From positions 1 to 63,916 of the forward strand of contig NZ_JAMBNY010000022.1 of NCBI RefSeq assembly GCF_023715345.1: DNA of 63,916 nucleotides, given 5' to 3'. This document shows, piece after piece, positions 52,625-61,225 of this stretch; position 1 is the first letter of the stretch, and every line of letters begins with the position of its first letter. The position numbers and the translations under genes were made by a program. A model generated the notes under the pieces. That model saw only the letters and a list, made by a program, of their open reading frames with translations, was not told the origin of the DNA and did not search any database. Origin of the DNA: Paenibacillus camelliae (lineage in GTDB: Bacteria > Bacillota > Bacilli > Paenibacillales > Paenibacillaceae).

Positions 52625-52879
52625 ATGATGAAATCAACTGGTATTGTTCGTAAAGTAGATGAATTAGGTCGTGTCGTTATTCCTATCGAGCTACGCCGTA
52701 CATTAGGCATTGGCGAGAAGGATGCTCTAGAGATTTATGTAGACGGTGAGCGCATCATGCTTAAAAAGTATGAGCCTGCTTGTATCTTCTGTGGCAACGC
52801 TGAAAACGTTTCTTACTTCAAAGGAAAAATTGTTTGCCAAAATTGTCTATCAGAAATGCCTTCTCCTGTGACAAAATAA
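52625..52879 (+). CDS. abrB: Transition-state regulator AbrB with C-terminal zinc-ribbon-like segment
   Basis: 84 residues from the first of two ATG codons. The N-terminal swapped-hairpin DNA-binding domain is nearly that of B. subtilis (MKSTGIVRKVDELGRVVIPI). The C-terminal half differs: it holds CIFC and, about 16 residues on, CQNC, suggesting a zinc site in place of the usual AbrB C-terminal domain. Promoter and Spo0A operator match abrB. It ends at a strong terminator. Confidence 0.93.
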   Translation: MMKSTGIVRKVDELGRVVIPIELRRTLGIGEKDALEIYVDGERIMLKKYEPACIFCGNAENVSYFKGKIVCQNCLSEMPSPVTK

Positions 52880-52941
52880 AAAAAATAAGGTATACTATAC
52901 TTATCGACTTGTTAATTCTAACCTTTTTATACTCCTTGATG

Positions 52942-52978
52942 CCTTCCTGGACATATTATGCCAGGAAGGTCTTTTTTT
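52942..52978 (+). terminator. Terminator of abrB
   Basis: Stem CCTTCCTGG/CCAGGAAGG with a 10-nt loop and seven T on the plus strand. Its tail overlaps the rsmI stop codon on the other strand. Confidence 0.92.
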
Positions 52979-53855
52979 ATCGATTGATTTCGTTATAGAC
53001 ATCTCGCTTAGAAATACTTCGATCTAACGCTGTCTGTTTCATGGCAGCTTTACGTGGCATCGATGCTTCATAATAGCTGACATGCTCCTCTATACTCATC
53101 TTCTGCCACCAAGCATTTGCTTCCTGCTTAAGCTGCTCTGCACCTTCCTCATCTAATCCTTCTACGACTATGCAGAACTCTCCTAATGGCTGATGCTCTT
53201 CAAAGTGGGCAAGAAGCTCTGTGAAACGGCCTCTTAGCATTTCTTCATGTTTTTTAGTAAGCTCACGTGATATCGAAGCTTGACGATCTCCCCAGCTGTC
53301 TAACATAGCCTCTAATGTTTTTTTTATGCGATGCGGTGATTCATAAAATATAATGCTTTCTCGATAGTTTTTATACTGCTCAAGCAGCTGCTGTGTTGCT
53401 TTTTTGTCTCTTGGCAAAAAGCCAATAAACGTAAAGCGATCAGTCGATAGGCCAGATACAATTAAAGAAGAAAGCGCTGCATTCGCTCCGGGAATTGGAA
53501 CAACGGCAATTTCTTGCTCTATAGCCATTCGTGCCAGATCCGCGCCAGGGTCAGATATAGCAGGCATTCCAGCGTCGCTAACTAATGCGATATGCTTTCC
53601 TTCTATTAAAAGCTTAATAAGCTCTGGTCCACTAGCTTCCTTGTTGTGCTCGTGATAGCTAACGAGTCTTGTTTTAATATCAAAATGCGTCAATAGCTTG
53701 CGTGTATTGCGTGTATCCTCAGCAGCAATAATATCTACTTCCTTGAGCATGCGCAGGGCGCGCATTGTAATATCCTCAAGATTACCTATTGGTGTTGCAA
53801 CTAAATACAAGGTGCCTGATGCTCGTTCGTCCTGATAGCTTTTTTGAATGTTCAT
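52977..53855 (-). CDS. rsmI: 16S rRNA 2'-O-ribose C1402 methyltransferase
   Basis: 292 residues. SAM enzyme of the tetrapyrrole-methylase fold. LYLVATPIGNLEDITMRALR opens the protein; AAEDTRNTRKLL, VSDAGMPAISDPG and PGANAALSSLIVSG are family motifs. Its ATG overlaps the trmN6 stop by 4 bp. The B. subtilis yazA (GIY-YIG) gene between these two is absent. Confidence 0.96.
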   Translation of the reverse strand: MNIQKSYQDERASGTLYLVATPIGNLEDITMRALRMLKEVDIIAAEDTRNTRKLLTHFDIKTRLVSYHEHNKEASGPELIKLLIEGKHIALVSDAGMPAISDPGADLARMAIEQEIAVVPIPGANAALSSLIVSGLSTDRFTFIGFLPRDKKATQQLLEQYKNYRESIIFYESPHRIKKTLEAMLDSWGDRQASISRELTKKHEEMLRGRFTELLAHFEEHQPLGEFCIVVEGLDEEGAEQLKQEANAWWQKMSIEEHVSYYEASMPRKAAMKQTALDRSISKRDVYNEINR

Positions 53856-54598
53856 ATGATTTGTTCTCCCGCTTCATTATATACAATTAATGGAGGTAGT
53901 ACGCGCAGATCTGGCTTTCCGTCACGGCATGCTTCAATAAGAACCATATTGGCCTCACCTTGTTGCTTCGGATGGACAAACTGCACAATCTTAGGCTCAA
54001 TCTTCCACTTGCGCAATGCTTCGATAATATCGGCTAATCGTGATGGACGATGAACGATAAATATTTTCCCTCCTGGACGCAACAGCTTGCAGGTTGCCTT
54101 CGCAATATCCTCAATCGTACACATGACCTCATGTCTTGCAATCGCATAATGCTCATTCACATTTTTATCACCAGCAGCAGGTCTCATATATGGAGGATTT
54201 ACGGTTATTGCATCATATATTCCATTGCCCGCTTCAATTGCATACTGCCTTAAATCTGCTTCGATTACTTGAATTTGCTGCTCTAGCTTATTCATTGTGA
54301 CATTTCTTCTAGCCATATCAGCAAGCCTTGGCTGTATCTCGATTGCATCAATAGCTGCCTCTGTTTTATCCGAGCATAGCAACGCAATCACGCCGTTGCC
54401 CGTGCAAAAATCAGCCACTCGTCCTTGCTTAGGCAGCTTAGCGAAGCGCGAAAGCAGCACTGCATCGAGTGAAAAGCTAAAGACATCTCTACTCTGTATA
54501 ATATGAAGTCCTGAATCCGTTAACAGATCATCAATACGCTCGTCATCGTTAAGTATAACATCGTTACTCTTGCTCAAGCCTTTCGCTCCCCACACCAT
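53852..54598 (-). CDS. trmN6: tRNA A37/adenine-N6 methyltransferase (TrmN6/YabB family)
   Basis: 248 residues. Rossmann SAM site VADFCTGNGVIALL near 50-63 and the catalytic motif NPPYM near 133. The family methylates adenine at the N6 position in tRNA. Start uncertain: the ATG used lacks a ribosome site, whereas a TTG at 54577 has GGGGAG 8 nt upstream. Lies after a terminator that follows yabA. Confidence 0.88.
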   Translation of the reverse strand: MVWGAKGLSKSNDVILNDDERIDDLLTDSGLHIIQSRDVFSFSLDAVLLSRFAKLPKQGRVADFCTGNGVIALLCSDKTEAAIDAIEIQPRLADMARRNVTMNKLEQQIQVIEADLRQYAIEAGNGIYDAITVNPPYMRPAAGDKNVNEHYAIARHEVMCTIEDIAKATCKLLRPGGKIFIVHRPSRLADIIEALRKWKIEPKIVQFVHPKQQGEANMVLIEACRDGKPDLRVLPPLIVYNEAGEQII

Positions 54599-54605
54599 TA
54601 ATTTC

Positions 54606-54642
54606 GAAAAAAAGCCGCCCTTATCAATATAAGGGGCGGCCT
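54606..54642 (-). terminator. Terminator between yabA and trmN6
   Basis: Stem GCCGCCC-TTAT/ATAA-GGGCGGC followed by seven T on the minus strand, only 8 bp before the trmN6 ATG. Confidence 0.85.
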
Positions 54643-54652
54643 TAACAGTTTA

Positions 54653-55030
54653 CTATTTATTAAGGAAAGATAAGCAGAATAAGCAATCTCCCTCAGTACG
54701 AAGATGTCCATAATACACATTGCATATATGAAAGCCTTCATAATAAAGCTTAGCAAGATTATCATGACCTTCACCTGGCTCATCAGCAGGTTGTTCTTGC
54801 GGTAAAGCCTCGTCATGCACCTGAGAGAGAGGCTCGGATTTTGGACTTGAGCGTTGTTCTTCTTGCTCACGTTCAAATTTCAAAATTCCTCTTAGCTGCT
54901 CATTCTCCTGTGTAAGACGTTGATTTTCCTCAAGCAAGGCTACAACCCTCTGCTTTAACAAGCCAAGATCTTGATTCATTGCTTCAGCTCGAGCTTCAAG
55001 CTCTGTCATTTGTACGAATATATCCTTCAT
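54653..55030 (-). CDS. yabA: Replication-initiation control protein YabA
   Basis: 125 residues. An N-terminal coiled coil (about 5-50) mediates tetramers; a variable linker follows; the C-terminal zinc domain carries HICNVYYGHLR and GDCLFCLSFL. YabA binds DnaA and DnaN to limit re-initiation of replication. It follows ricT and holB as in B. subtilis. Confidence 0.95.
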   Translation of the reverse strand: MKDIFVQMTELEARAEAMNQDLGLLKQRVVALLEENQRLTQENEQLRGILKFEREQEEQRSSPKSEPLSQVHDEALPQEQPADEPGEGHDNLAKLYYEGFHICNVYYGHLRTEGDCLFCLSFLNK

Positions 55031-55076
55031 CTCTAAGTCTCCACCCCAGAGTTACATGCTAAGCTACAACTGTATT

Positions 55077-55880
55077 TTATTTTGTAACAACATCATCCAA
55101 AGAAAGCTCCTTTGGCTTCCCTGGTATATCAAACAATTGAACGAAGACGGTTTTGGTTGAAGCATTGATTCCTGTTACTTTACCTTCACCAAGTGACGTA
55201 ATGACAAGCTTACCAACTGTCGGCATTTCTTCACGTACACTTTCATAGTTATCATGCTCGAATTTCAAGCAGCACATTAATCGTCCACACAAACCCGATA
55301 TTTTAGTAGGATTAAGAGATAAGTTCTGATCCTTGGCCATTTTAATGGATACTGGCTCAAAGTCACCTAACCAGGAGGAGCAGCATAATACGCGTCCACA
55401 CGGGCCTATTCCTCCAAGCATTTTCGCTTCATCGCGCACACCAATTTGGCGCAGCTCAATTCTCGTACGGAAGACACTTGCTAAATCCTTTACGAGCTCA
55501 CGAAAATCTACTCTTCCCTCCGCTGTGAAATAAAAGATGATTTTATTGCGGTCAAAGGTAAATTCTACATCTACAAGCTTCATGCGCAGCTGGTGATGTT
55601 GGATTTTTTCCAGACATGTCGTAAACGCTTGTGACGCGGCACTACGGTTTTCATCGACCACCTGTGCATCCGTCTCATTTGCGATCCGAATCACACGCTT
55701 AAGCGGCAATACGACATCCTCTTCACCAACCTGCTTTTGACCAATTACTACTTTTCCGTATTCTATACCGCGAGCTGTCTCAACAATAACGTGTTGTTCC
55801 TTCTCTACGGGATGATCTACAGGGTCAAAGTAGTAGATTTTGCCCGCCTTCTTAAAGCGAACACCTATAACATTATACAA
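55077..55880 (-). CDS. ricT: PSP1-domain protein RicT (YaaT)
   Basis: 267 residues. The PSP1 domain fills the C-terminal half. Conserved cysteines lie in GPCGRVLCCSSWLGDF and GLCGRLMCCLKFEHD. In B. subtilis RicT forms the Y-complex with RicA and RicF, which binds iron-sulfur clusters and stimulates RNase Y-dependent mRNA processing and sporulation. It lies between holB and yabA with 3 bp to holB. Confidence 0.95.
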   Translation of the reverse strand: MYNVIGVRFKKAGKIYYFDPVDHPVEKEQHVIVETARGIEYGKVVIGQKQVGEEDVVLPLKRVIRIANETDAQVVDENRSAASQAFTTCLEKIQHHQLRMKLVDVEFTFDRNKIIFYFTAEGRVDFRELVKDLASVFRTRIELRQIGVRDEAKMLGGIGPCGRVLCCSSWLGDFEPVSIKMAKDQNLSLNPTKISGLCGRLMCCLKFEHDNYESVREEMPTVGKLVITSLGEGKVTGINASTKTVFVQLFDIPGKPKELSLDDVVTK

Positions 55881-55883
55881 GGA

Positions 55884-56867
55884 TTAGCCCTCCTGTAATT
55901 TTACCAAAAGTTGCTCAATAGAAAGTTGGGGCGTCACGTTTGCTTTAATACGCTTGTCCGCTTCAAGAATATGCTCCATACAGGAAACCCATCCAGCGAA
56001 AGAGCGTGAGAAAGCATGTGCGCTGATCCATTCCAATTGATCAATAAAAACTAGGTTTTCTTGTCTCCCAGCTTGGAATTGTGTCATATCCTTAAACCAC
56101 AGCAATAACAGCTGCAGAACAAGCTCAATTTGATCAGCATATTCTCCTTTAAATAGCTTTTGAGCTGCTGTCAGCATAGCTGTAGTATATGTTGTTATGC
56201 TTTCCTTCCCTAATTGTATCACTAGCGTTCTGATTTCTGCAAACCCATTCTTTTCAAGTATGGCTCGCGCTCCATCAATACCAGAGCTTAGTTGTACAGC
56301 TGCCCTAGCTAGTGTTGGAGACGCCCCTTCCATTGTAAGCTGCTCTAGCATAAGCTCAGGCGATAACGGGGTAAAGGGCACGTTCATCGTCCGCGAGCGG
56401 ATTGTTGGCAGAACGGCTTGTACATTGCTTGTAATGAGCAGGGCAACTACTGGTGAAACGGGCTCCTCTAAAAATTTAAGCAGGCTGTTTGCCGCTTGAA
56501 TCGTCATTTTCTCAGCCTGCTCAATAATATATACCATTCGACCACTCGTCGTTTTACGATAGGATAAATCCCGCTGCAGCTGACGAATTTGATCTATTTT
56601 AATGGACTGGCCTTCAGGCGCAATAGTTCGCAAATCCTGTTGATTGCCATTCTCAAACTTGCGACATTGTGCACATTGATTGCATGCCTCGCCTTCATTA
56701 GGCTGCTCACAAAAAATTGCTTTGGCAAAGGCAAGGGCACAAGCAAGCTTTCCAGTTCCTGAGGGCCCTTCAAACAAATAAGCATGCGAGATGCGCTTCT
56801 GCATTAAAGCATTGTTCAAAATACGCTTCGCTTTCCATTGATGCTCTAAGGTTTCCTCAGTTTTCAT
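55884..56867 (-). CDS. holB: DNA polymerase III delta' subunit
   Basis: 327 residues from the ATG at 56867 (GGAG 6 nt upstream; an in-frame TTG lies five codons earlier). Clamp-loader AAA+ subunit: LFEGPSGTGKLACALAFAKA, then the zinc-binding cysteines CNQCAQCRKF. The C-terminal domain is clamp-loader specific. It lies 15 bp after yaaR. Confidence 0.94.
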   Translation of the reverse strand: MKTEETLEHQWKAKRILNNALMQKRISHAYLFEGPSGTGKLACALAFAKAIFCEQPNEGEACNQCAQCRKFENGNQQDLRTIAPEGQSIKIDQIRQLQRDLSYRKTTSGRMVYIIEQAEKMTIQAANSLLKFLEEPVSPVVALLITSNVQAVLPTIRSRTMNVPFTPLSPELMLEQLTMEGASPTLARAAVQLSSGIDGARAILEKNGFAEIRTLVIQLGKESITTYTTAMLTAAQKLFKGEYADQIELVLQLLLLWFKDMTQFQAGRQENLVFIDQLEWISAHAFSRSFAGWVSCMEHILEADKRIKANVTPQLSIEQLLVKLQEG

Positions 56868-56882
56868 TCTGTACTCCTTCAA

Positions 56883-57326
56883 TTAAAAAACTAAATTTAT
56901 TAAAATGCCTCTAATTTCGCCTAACGTATGCAGGAGCTCGATACGTCCTTCCTCTGTCTCCAGCATCTCCTCCGCAAGCAAAACGAGCTTCTCATCTACT
57001 TCCTCAAGCAGCTTGTATCGTTTAACACGGCCTCTGCGGTCAAAGCCTCTGACCTCTTTCAGACCGATGCCTCTTCTCAATGTATCCTCGAGAAATTGCT
57101 TCACCATTTGGCGATACAGCTTTAGTTCTCGTACAGTCATATGGCGAGCTAGACGATCGCCCTGTTCTTGTATGCTTTGAATTTTCTGCTTCAGCTCACT
57201 AACGGAATGAGCGTGATCCTTTTGGGCCAGCATATCAGAAAATTGACTTGATGACACCTGCTTTGAGACCGTTCCACTTGCTGCACGACTTTGACCAAGT
57301 GGTCTAAAGCTTTGATCTACCCTCAT
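56883..57326 (-). CDS. YaaR-family protein (DUF327)
   Basis: 147 residues, mostly helical. A disordered Ser/Gln-rich N-terminus precedes the DUF327 core (RELKLYRQMVKQFLEDTLRR, then GRVKRYKLLEEVDEKL). Function unknown. It lies between darA and holB exactly as yaaR in B. subtilis. Confidence 0.9.
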   Translation of the reverse strand: MRVDQSFRPLGQSRAASGTVSKQVSSSQFSDMLAQKDHAHSVSELKQKIQSIQEQGDRLARHMTVRELKLYRQMVKQFLEDTLRRGIGLKEVRGFDRRGRVKRYKLLEEVDEKLVLLAEEMLETEEGRIELLHTLGEIRGILINLVF

Positions 57327-57343
57327 TACTTATCACTTCCACA

Positions 57344-57673
57344 TTAAAAATGTTCAAATCGTTCAACAGGAACAACGAATACTGTCGCTCCGCCTACCTG
57401 TACCTCTACCGGGAATGGAATATATGAATCGGTTGCTCCGCCCATTGGAGAAACAGGCGTTACTAATTGATCGCGTACTTTACAGTTGTTGCTAATGACT
57501 TGGAATACTTCATGCACTCGTTCATCTTCAACACCTATCATAAAGGTCGTATTACCTGCGCGTAAAAAACCACCTGTACTTGCCAGCTTTGTCGCACGAA
57601 ATCCTTCTTTCACAAGCGCATTAGAAAGACGGTTGCTATCCTTATCCTGTATTACTGCAATCACCAGTTTCAT
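57344..57673 (-). CDS. darA: Cyclic-di-AMP receptor DarA (PII-like)
   Basis: 109 residues from the ATG at 57673 (GGAGG 7-9 nt upstream), the family length. MKLVIAVIQDKDSNRLSNAL starts a PII-like fold; FRATKLASTGGFLRAGNTTF is the ligand-binding segment. DarA binds c-di-AMP as a trimer; its downstream partner is unresolved. It follows tmk. Confidence 0.95.
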   Translation of the reverse strand: MKLVIAVIQDKDSNRLSNALVKEGFRATKLASTGGFLRAGNTTFMIGVEDERVHEVFQVISNNCKVRDQLVTPVSPMGGATDSYIPFPVEVQVGGATVFVVPVERFEHF

Positions 57674-57838
57674 TATATTCCTCCTCTTATTCATATTTTT
57701 GAAACGAAGGTTAATTCTTCTATATATAATATTGTGAAACCGTTTGTATGTGTAACATTTAGACGTTTATATATGAATTTCCTTCTATTGAACTCATTAT
57801 ATTATTTGTTAGCTAGTTCGTCCATGTTGTGACGCTAA

Positions 57839-58477
57839 TTAAACATTATTCCCCAAATATTGATCAAACACACGCTTGACCTCTTCAAACACGGCATTGA
57901 GCTGCTCATTCGCATTAATTTTAACGATACGCTCTGGGAATCTATTCACCACTTCTAAGTATCCTTCCCTTACTTTATGATGAAAGGAAAGCGATTCGAG
58001 GTCTAGCCGGTTAACCTCTCTATTCTCATTTTCCCGAATACGCTGAAGCCCTATTTCAGGGTCCACATCGAGATACAAAGTTAAGTCTGGAAACATACCA
58101 TCAACGGCGAATTCGTTAATCGACAAAATTTCATCTATTCCTAGCCCTCTTGCATGACCTTGGTAAGCAAGACTGCTATCAATAAAGCGATCGCAAATTA
58201 TTGTTTTCCCATCCTGAAGCGAGGGTGAAATTTTTTCTATGTAATGCTGTCGTCTCGCTGCTGCATATAACAACGCTTCCGTACGACCATCCATCATTGT
58301 ATTATTCTTATCCAATATAACGGATCGAATTTGCTCCGCAATCGCAATTCCTCCAGGCTCGCGTGACGTAATGACTTCAAGCCCTTTGGAGCTGAGATAT
58401 TGTGCTGCCATCTCTACGATCGATGACTTGCCAGCACCTTCATTACCCTCCAAGGTAATAAAATAACCCTTTTTCAT
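57839..58477 (-). CDS. tmk: Thymidylate kinase
   Basis: 212 residues. It phosphorylates dTMP to dTDP. P-loop TLEGNEGAGKSSIVEM (about 8-23), the SREPGGIAIAEQIR signature, and CDRFIDSSLAYQG are present. It precedes darA and follows the decarboxylase gene as in B. subtilis. Confidence 0.96.
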   Translation of the reverse strand: MKKGYFITLEGNEGAGKSSIVEMAAQYLSSKGLEVITSREPGGIAIAEQIRSVILDKNNTMMDGRTEALLYAAARRQHYIEKISPSLQDGKTIICDRFIDSSLAYQGHARGLGIDEILSINEFAVDGMFPDLTLYLDVDPEIGLQRIRENENREVNRLDLESLSFHHKVREGYLEVVNRFPERIVKINANEQLNAVFEEVKRVFDQYLGNNV

Positions 58478-58499
58478 TTATATGGTCCCCGATCATTAT

Positions 58500-58550
58500 A
58501 ATTAATCATATTGCTTTACTTACTTCTTTACTTACTTCTTTACTTATTAT
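58500..58550. repeat. Short tandem repeat upstream of tmk
   Basis: The unit TTACTTACTTCT recurs about two and a half times between 58510 and 58548. It lies just upstream of tmk, within its likely promoter region; significance unknown. Confidence 0.5.
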
Positions 58551-58642
58551 AACAAAAAGCCTCCACACGTAGGCATTTGTTTTATCCTATTATAAACAGT
58601 ACCCTGCTAGAACATAATCAAGCTGCTCTGCAGGGCACCCTT

Positions 58643-60157
58643 CTATTCGTTTAATAAATATACTTTTAGCTTTAGTTCATTTAGCGAATGATTGCCTTGG
58701 AATTTTGCGCCTGCTACTATATAGCGTTGAAGCTCATCTATATGTGCTGCTGTAATCCATTCTCCTTCATATAATAGCGGTATGCCCGGAGGATAGGGCA
58801 CAACGAGCTCTGCGCAGCGTTTTCCTATAGCCAGTTGAAGTGATACGACCTCCGTTGATCTCGAGCCTGGACTTATCCGGCTAAATGCTACAGGCGTACT
58901 TACTGCTAGCTGTCCATCGGAGCTATACGTGTTTACTGAGTAGTTTAAAGCAGGCTGAGCTGCTGAGAGCTTCTCCTCATTTATTTTTTCTAAGGCATGC
59001 TTAACCTTGATTAGCTCTTCCTCAGTCAATGCCATATGCAGTATGAACACCGCATAACGTGTTGTAGCCATCTCAACCCAAACACCGTTGTCTTCTAGCC
59101 TTTGCTGCAGCGCATAGCCGCTAAGGGCATGTGTCGTATCGTATAGCAGCAGTCGGTACGGATCCTGACGGTAATCGCTACTGTCAGGTAACTCTGCAAT
59201 GGCGAATCTCGTATGTTCGCTAATCCAATAGATTAAGTGTTCACGTAACGCATAGGTTTGTCCAAACCACTGTTCACCGTAATGCTCTAGCGTTGCTCGT
59301 GCCAGATCTAAGCTACTCATAATTAGGTAAGAGGGACTTGAGCTTTGCACGATAGCAAGCTGCTGCTGTAAGCGTTCCTTATCTAGATAAGGCCCCTGAA
59401 TGTGCAGCATTGCCCCCATCGTCAATGCTGGTAACGTTTTATGAGCGGACTGAACGACACCGTCAGCACCACTGGTCAGAGCCGATGGTGGGCTGTGTGG
59501 AGCAAAGCCATAATGTGCACCATGCGCTTCATCAACTAGTAAAGGAATATGATAACGATGAACAAGCTCTACATAGGGTGTCAAATCTGCACTTAATCCG
59601 TAATAGTTAGGATTCGTTAAAAAGACTGCTTTTGCTTCTGGGTATTGCTGTAAGGCTTTAGCAATGGTTGTCAGGCTTGGAATGACTGATAGCTCGGTGT
59701 GAGGCTCTAGCTCAGCTTGCACGAATACTACCCTAGCGCCTGCCAGCTTACAGCCGTTAATAACTGATTTATGTACATTACGCTGAACAATGATGATATC
59801 ATCGGTCTCGCATATAGAGAGAATTAGAGCTAAATTACCTGCTGTACTCCCACCAACTAGAAAAAAACTATGCTCACTCTGATAGAGTCTCGCGGCAAGT
59901 TGCTGTGCTTCGGCTATCATTCCTTGAGGATCATGTAAATCATCGGTATGAGATAGCTCGGTTATATCTAGCTGGGCGATTTGAGATAACATGCGTAGAT
60001 GCTGCTCCATTTGTGCAGATAGCGTGTCTTCTTTATGCAGCATACGATAAACCATGCCATTGCGATGTCCCGGGACATGAAATGATGTCGGTCCATTAGA
60101 AGTGAATTGAAGCAATTGATTGGTGATTGGAGTATTCCACTCTGGACGATTCACCAT
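58643..60157 (-). CDS. Orn/Lys/Arg decarboxylase-family PLP enzyme (YaaO-like)
   Basis: 504 residues from the ATG at 60157, 6 nt after AAAGGAG; an ATG two codons earlier abuts that site. Group III decarboxylase fold: FFLVGGSTAGNLALILS, VDEAHGAHYGF and the PLP lysine in VQSAHKTLPALTMGAM (about 240). The C-terminal decarboxylase domain is present. The substrate may be arginine, lysine or ornithine; B. subtilis SpeA is a relative, but YaaO at this locus is uncharacterised. Confidence 0.9.
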   Translation of the reverse strand: MVNRPEWNTPITNQLLQFTSNGPTSFHVPGHRNGMVYRMLHKEDTLSAQMEQHLRMLSQIAQLDITELSHTDDLHDPQGMIAEAQQLAARLYQSEHSFFLVGGSTAGNLALILSICETDDIIIVQRNVHKSVINGCKLAGARVVFVQAELEPHTELSVIPSLTTIAKALQQYPEAKAVFLTNPNYYGLSADLTPYVELVHRYHIPLLVDEAHGAHYGFAPHSPPSALTSGADGVVQSAHKTLPALTMGAMLHIQGPYLDKERLQQQLAIVQSSSPSYLIMSSLDLARATLEHYGEQWFGQTYALREHLIYWISEHTRFAIAELPDSSDYRQDPYRLLLYDTTHALSGYALQQRLEDNGVWVEMATTRYAVFILHMALTEEELIKVKHALEKINEEKLSAAQPALNYSVNTYSSDGQLAVSTPVAFSRISPGSRSTEVVSLQLAIGKRCAELVVPYPPGIPLLYEGEWITAAHIDELQRYIVAGAKFQGNHSLNELKLKVYLLNE

Positions 60158-60198
60158 ATCCATCTCCTTTTACGTGTTTTAAACATTTTACTATAAAT

Positions 60199-60230
60199 AA
60201 AAAACGACTGATACCATTCAGTCGTTTTTA
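60199..60230 (-). terminator. Terminator of gin
   Basis: Stem AAAACGACTGA/TCAGTCGTTTT with a 6-nt loop and T-run on the minus strand; it begins at the gin stop codon. Confidence 0.9.
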
Positions 60231-60434
60231 CGCATTTGCATTCGGCTCATAAAATATAGTTTTCATCCTCGATACAAAAAAAGGATAGCGTTCATCCTTC
60301 ACATCGATTTTAACGATCTCCTGCTCACAACTAGAGCAGATGAAGCTCTTTACAATATGAAGGCCAGCAGCGCTTGTATTGCCGCATATTGTACAGCTGC
60401 TTTGCTCTTTTGAATTCATAGCATTCGTATTCAT
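60228..60434 (-). CDS. gin: Sigma-G inhibitor Gin (CsfB)
   Basis: 68 residues. Zinc-binding anti-sigma with CTICG and ICSSCEQEI cysteine pairs. In B. subtilis it blocks SigG early in the forespore and SigE-dependent activity. The start has AAAGGTGGG upstream. It lies after the rrn-linked accessory genes, comparable to csfB after rrnA in B. subtilis. Confidence 0.92.
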   Translation of the reverse strand: MNTNAMNSKEQSSCTICGNTSAAGLHIVKSFICSSCEQEIVKIDVKDERYPFFVSRMKTIFYEPNANA

Positions 60435-60465
60435 CGCTTTCCCACCTTTATTTCCCTGTTTACAA

Positions 60466-60495
60466 TAGTATGCCTTCTATTCTATGAAAATATAC
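60466..60495 (-). promoter_or_regulatory. SigF/SigG promoter of gin
   Basis: Minus strand -35 GTATA (60491-60495) with CATACTA (60466-60472) 18 bp on, matching SigG; the overlapping AGGCATACT at 15 bp fits SigF. csfB of B. subtilis is read by both. Confidence 0.65.
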
Positions 60496-60619
60496 CGATC
60501 ATTTTCAATACTTATACATATGCCCGGTCATTGCATTTGGTGCATGTTCATCATATCAATAACTGCGATTCCTTATCCGATATATAATGGTATGAATGTT
60601 TAAAGGAGCAGGTTAAACT

Positions 60620-61159
60620 ATGAAACAAACGCTTACCGATCATCCAACAGCAACGATCTATCAATATAAGCATGTTAAACGTATCCTCATACGCAACGAA
60701 TTGCTCGTTAGTTATCTACTGAGTGCATTAATTGTAGTAGCCTTTCAATACTTGTATTACGACATGTATGGTCTATTCTCTACGTTGATAGGCTTTGTTG
60801 CGTTACAGGTGCTTCATTTTCTAATTATGTGGCTTACCTTTATCACTGTCCACCAAGCAGCGGATCGTAAATGGAAGTGGACCATTATTCCCCCGTGGAC
60901 AGGATTCATACCAGCTAACGATATTAGCTTCTCTGTATTTCGCCGAGTCCATAACCAAATGTTCTGGCTGGGAATTATCGTTATAGGCGTCATTCAACCA
61001 TGGCTACCAACGTCAATTAGCATTAGTCTATTTGTTTGGCATATTTGGCTTCTAGCTCCTCGTTTATTAATTAATTTGAGGTTGCGCAAATTGTCTAAAA
61101 AGAAGCATACTGGCATTCTCCGTATCCAAAACAAAGAGGTCAACTTATTTCAGCCTTAA
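60620..61159 (+). CDS. Uncharacterised membrane protein
   Basis: 179 residues, on the opposite strand to most genes. Four hydrophobic segments at about 28-45, 50-75, 113-128 and 131-150, with a PPWTGFIPANDISFSVFRR loop and a basic C-terminus. AAAGGAG lies 11 nt before the ATG. I do not recognise the family. It is convergent with the Ig-like gene and shares its terminator. Not part of the conserved gene order, so probably accessory. Confidence 0.75.
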   Translation: MKQTLTDHPTATIYQYKHVKRILIRNELLVSYLLSALIVVAFQYLYYDMYGLFSTLIGFVALQVLHFLIMWLTFITVHQAADRKWKWTIIPPWTGFIPANDISFSVFRRVHNQMFWLGIIVIGVIQPWLPTSISISLFVWHIWLLAPRLLINLRLRKLSKKKHTGILRIQNKEVNLFQP

Positions 61160-61182
61160 TCAACCTCTTACACCTATAAAAT

Positions 61183-61216
61183 AAAGAAGAGGACTCCTAT
61201 TGGAATCCTCTTCTTT
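61183..61216. terminator. Bidirectional terminator
   Basis: Stem AAGAAGAGGA/TCCTCTTCTT (with a CC/GG inner pair) between two convergent genes; it has T-rich sequence on both sides. Confidence 0.85.
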
Positions 61217-61225
61217 TGCTTTGAT

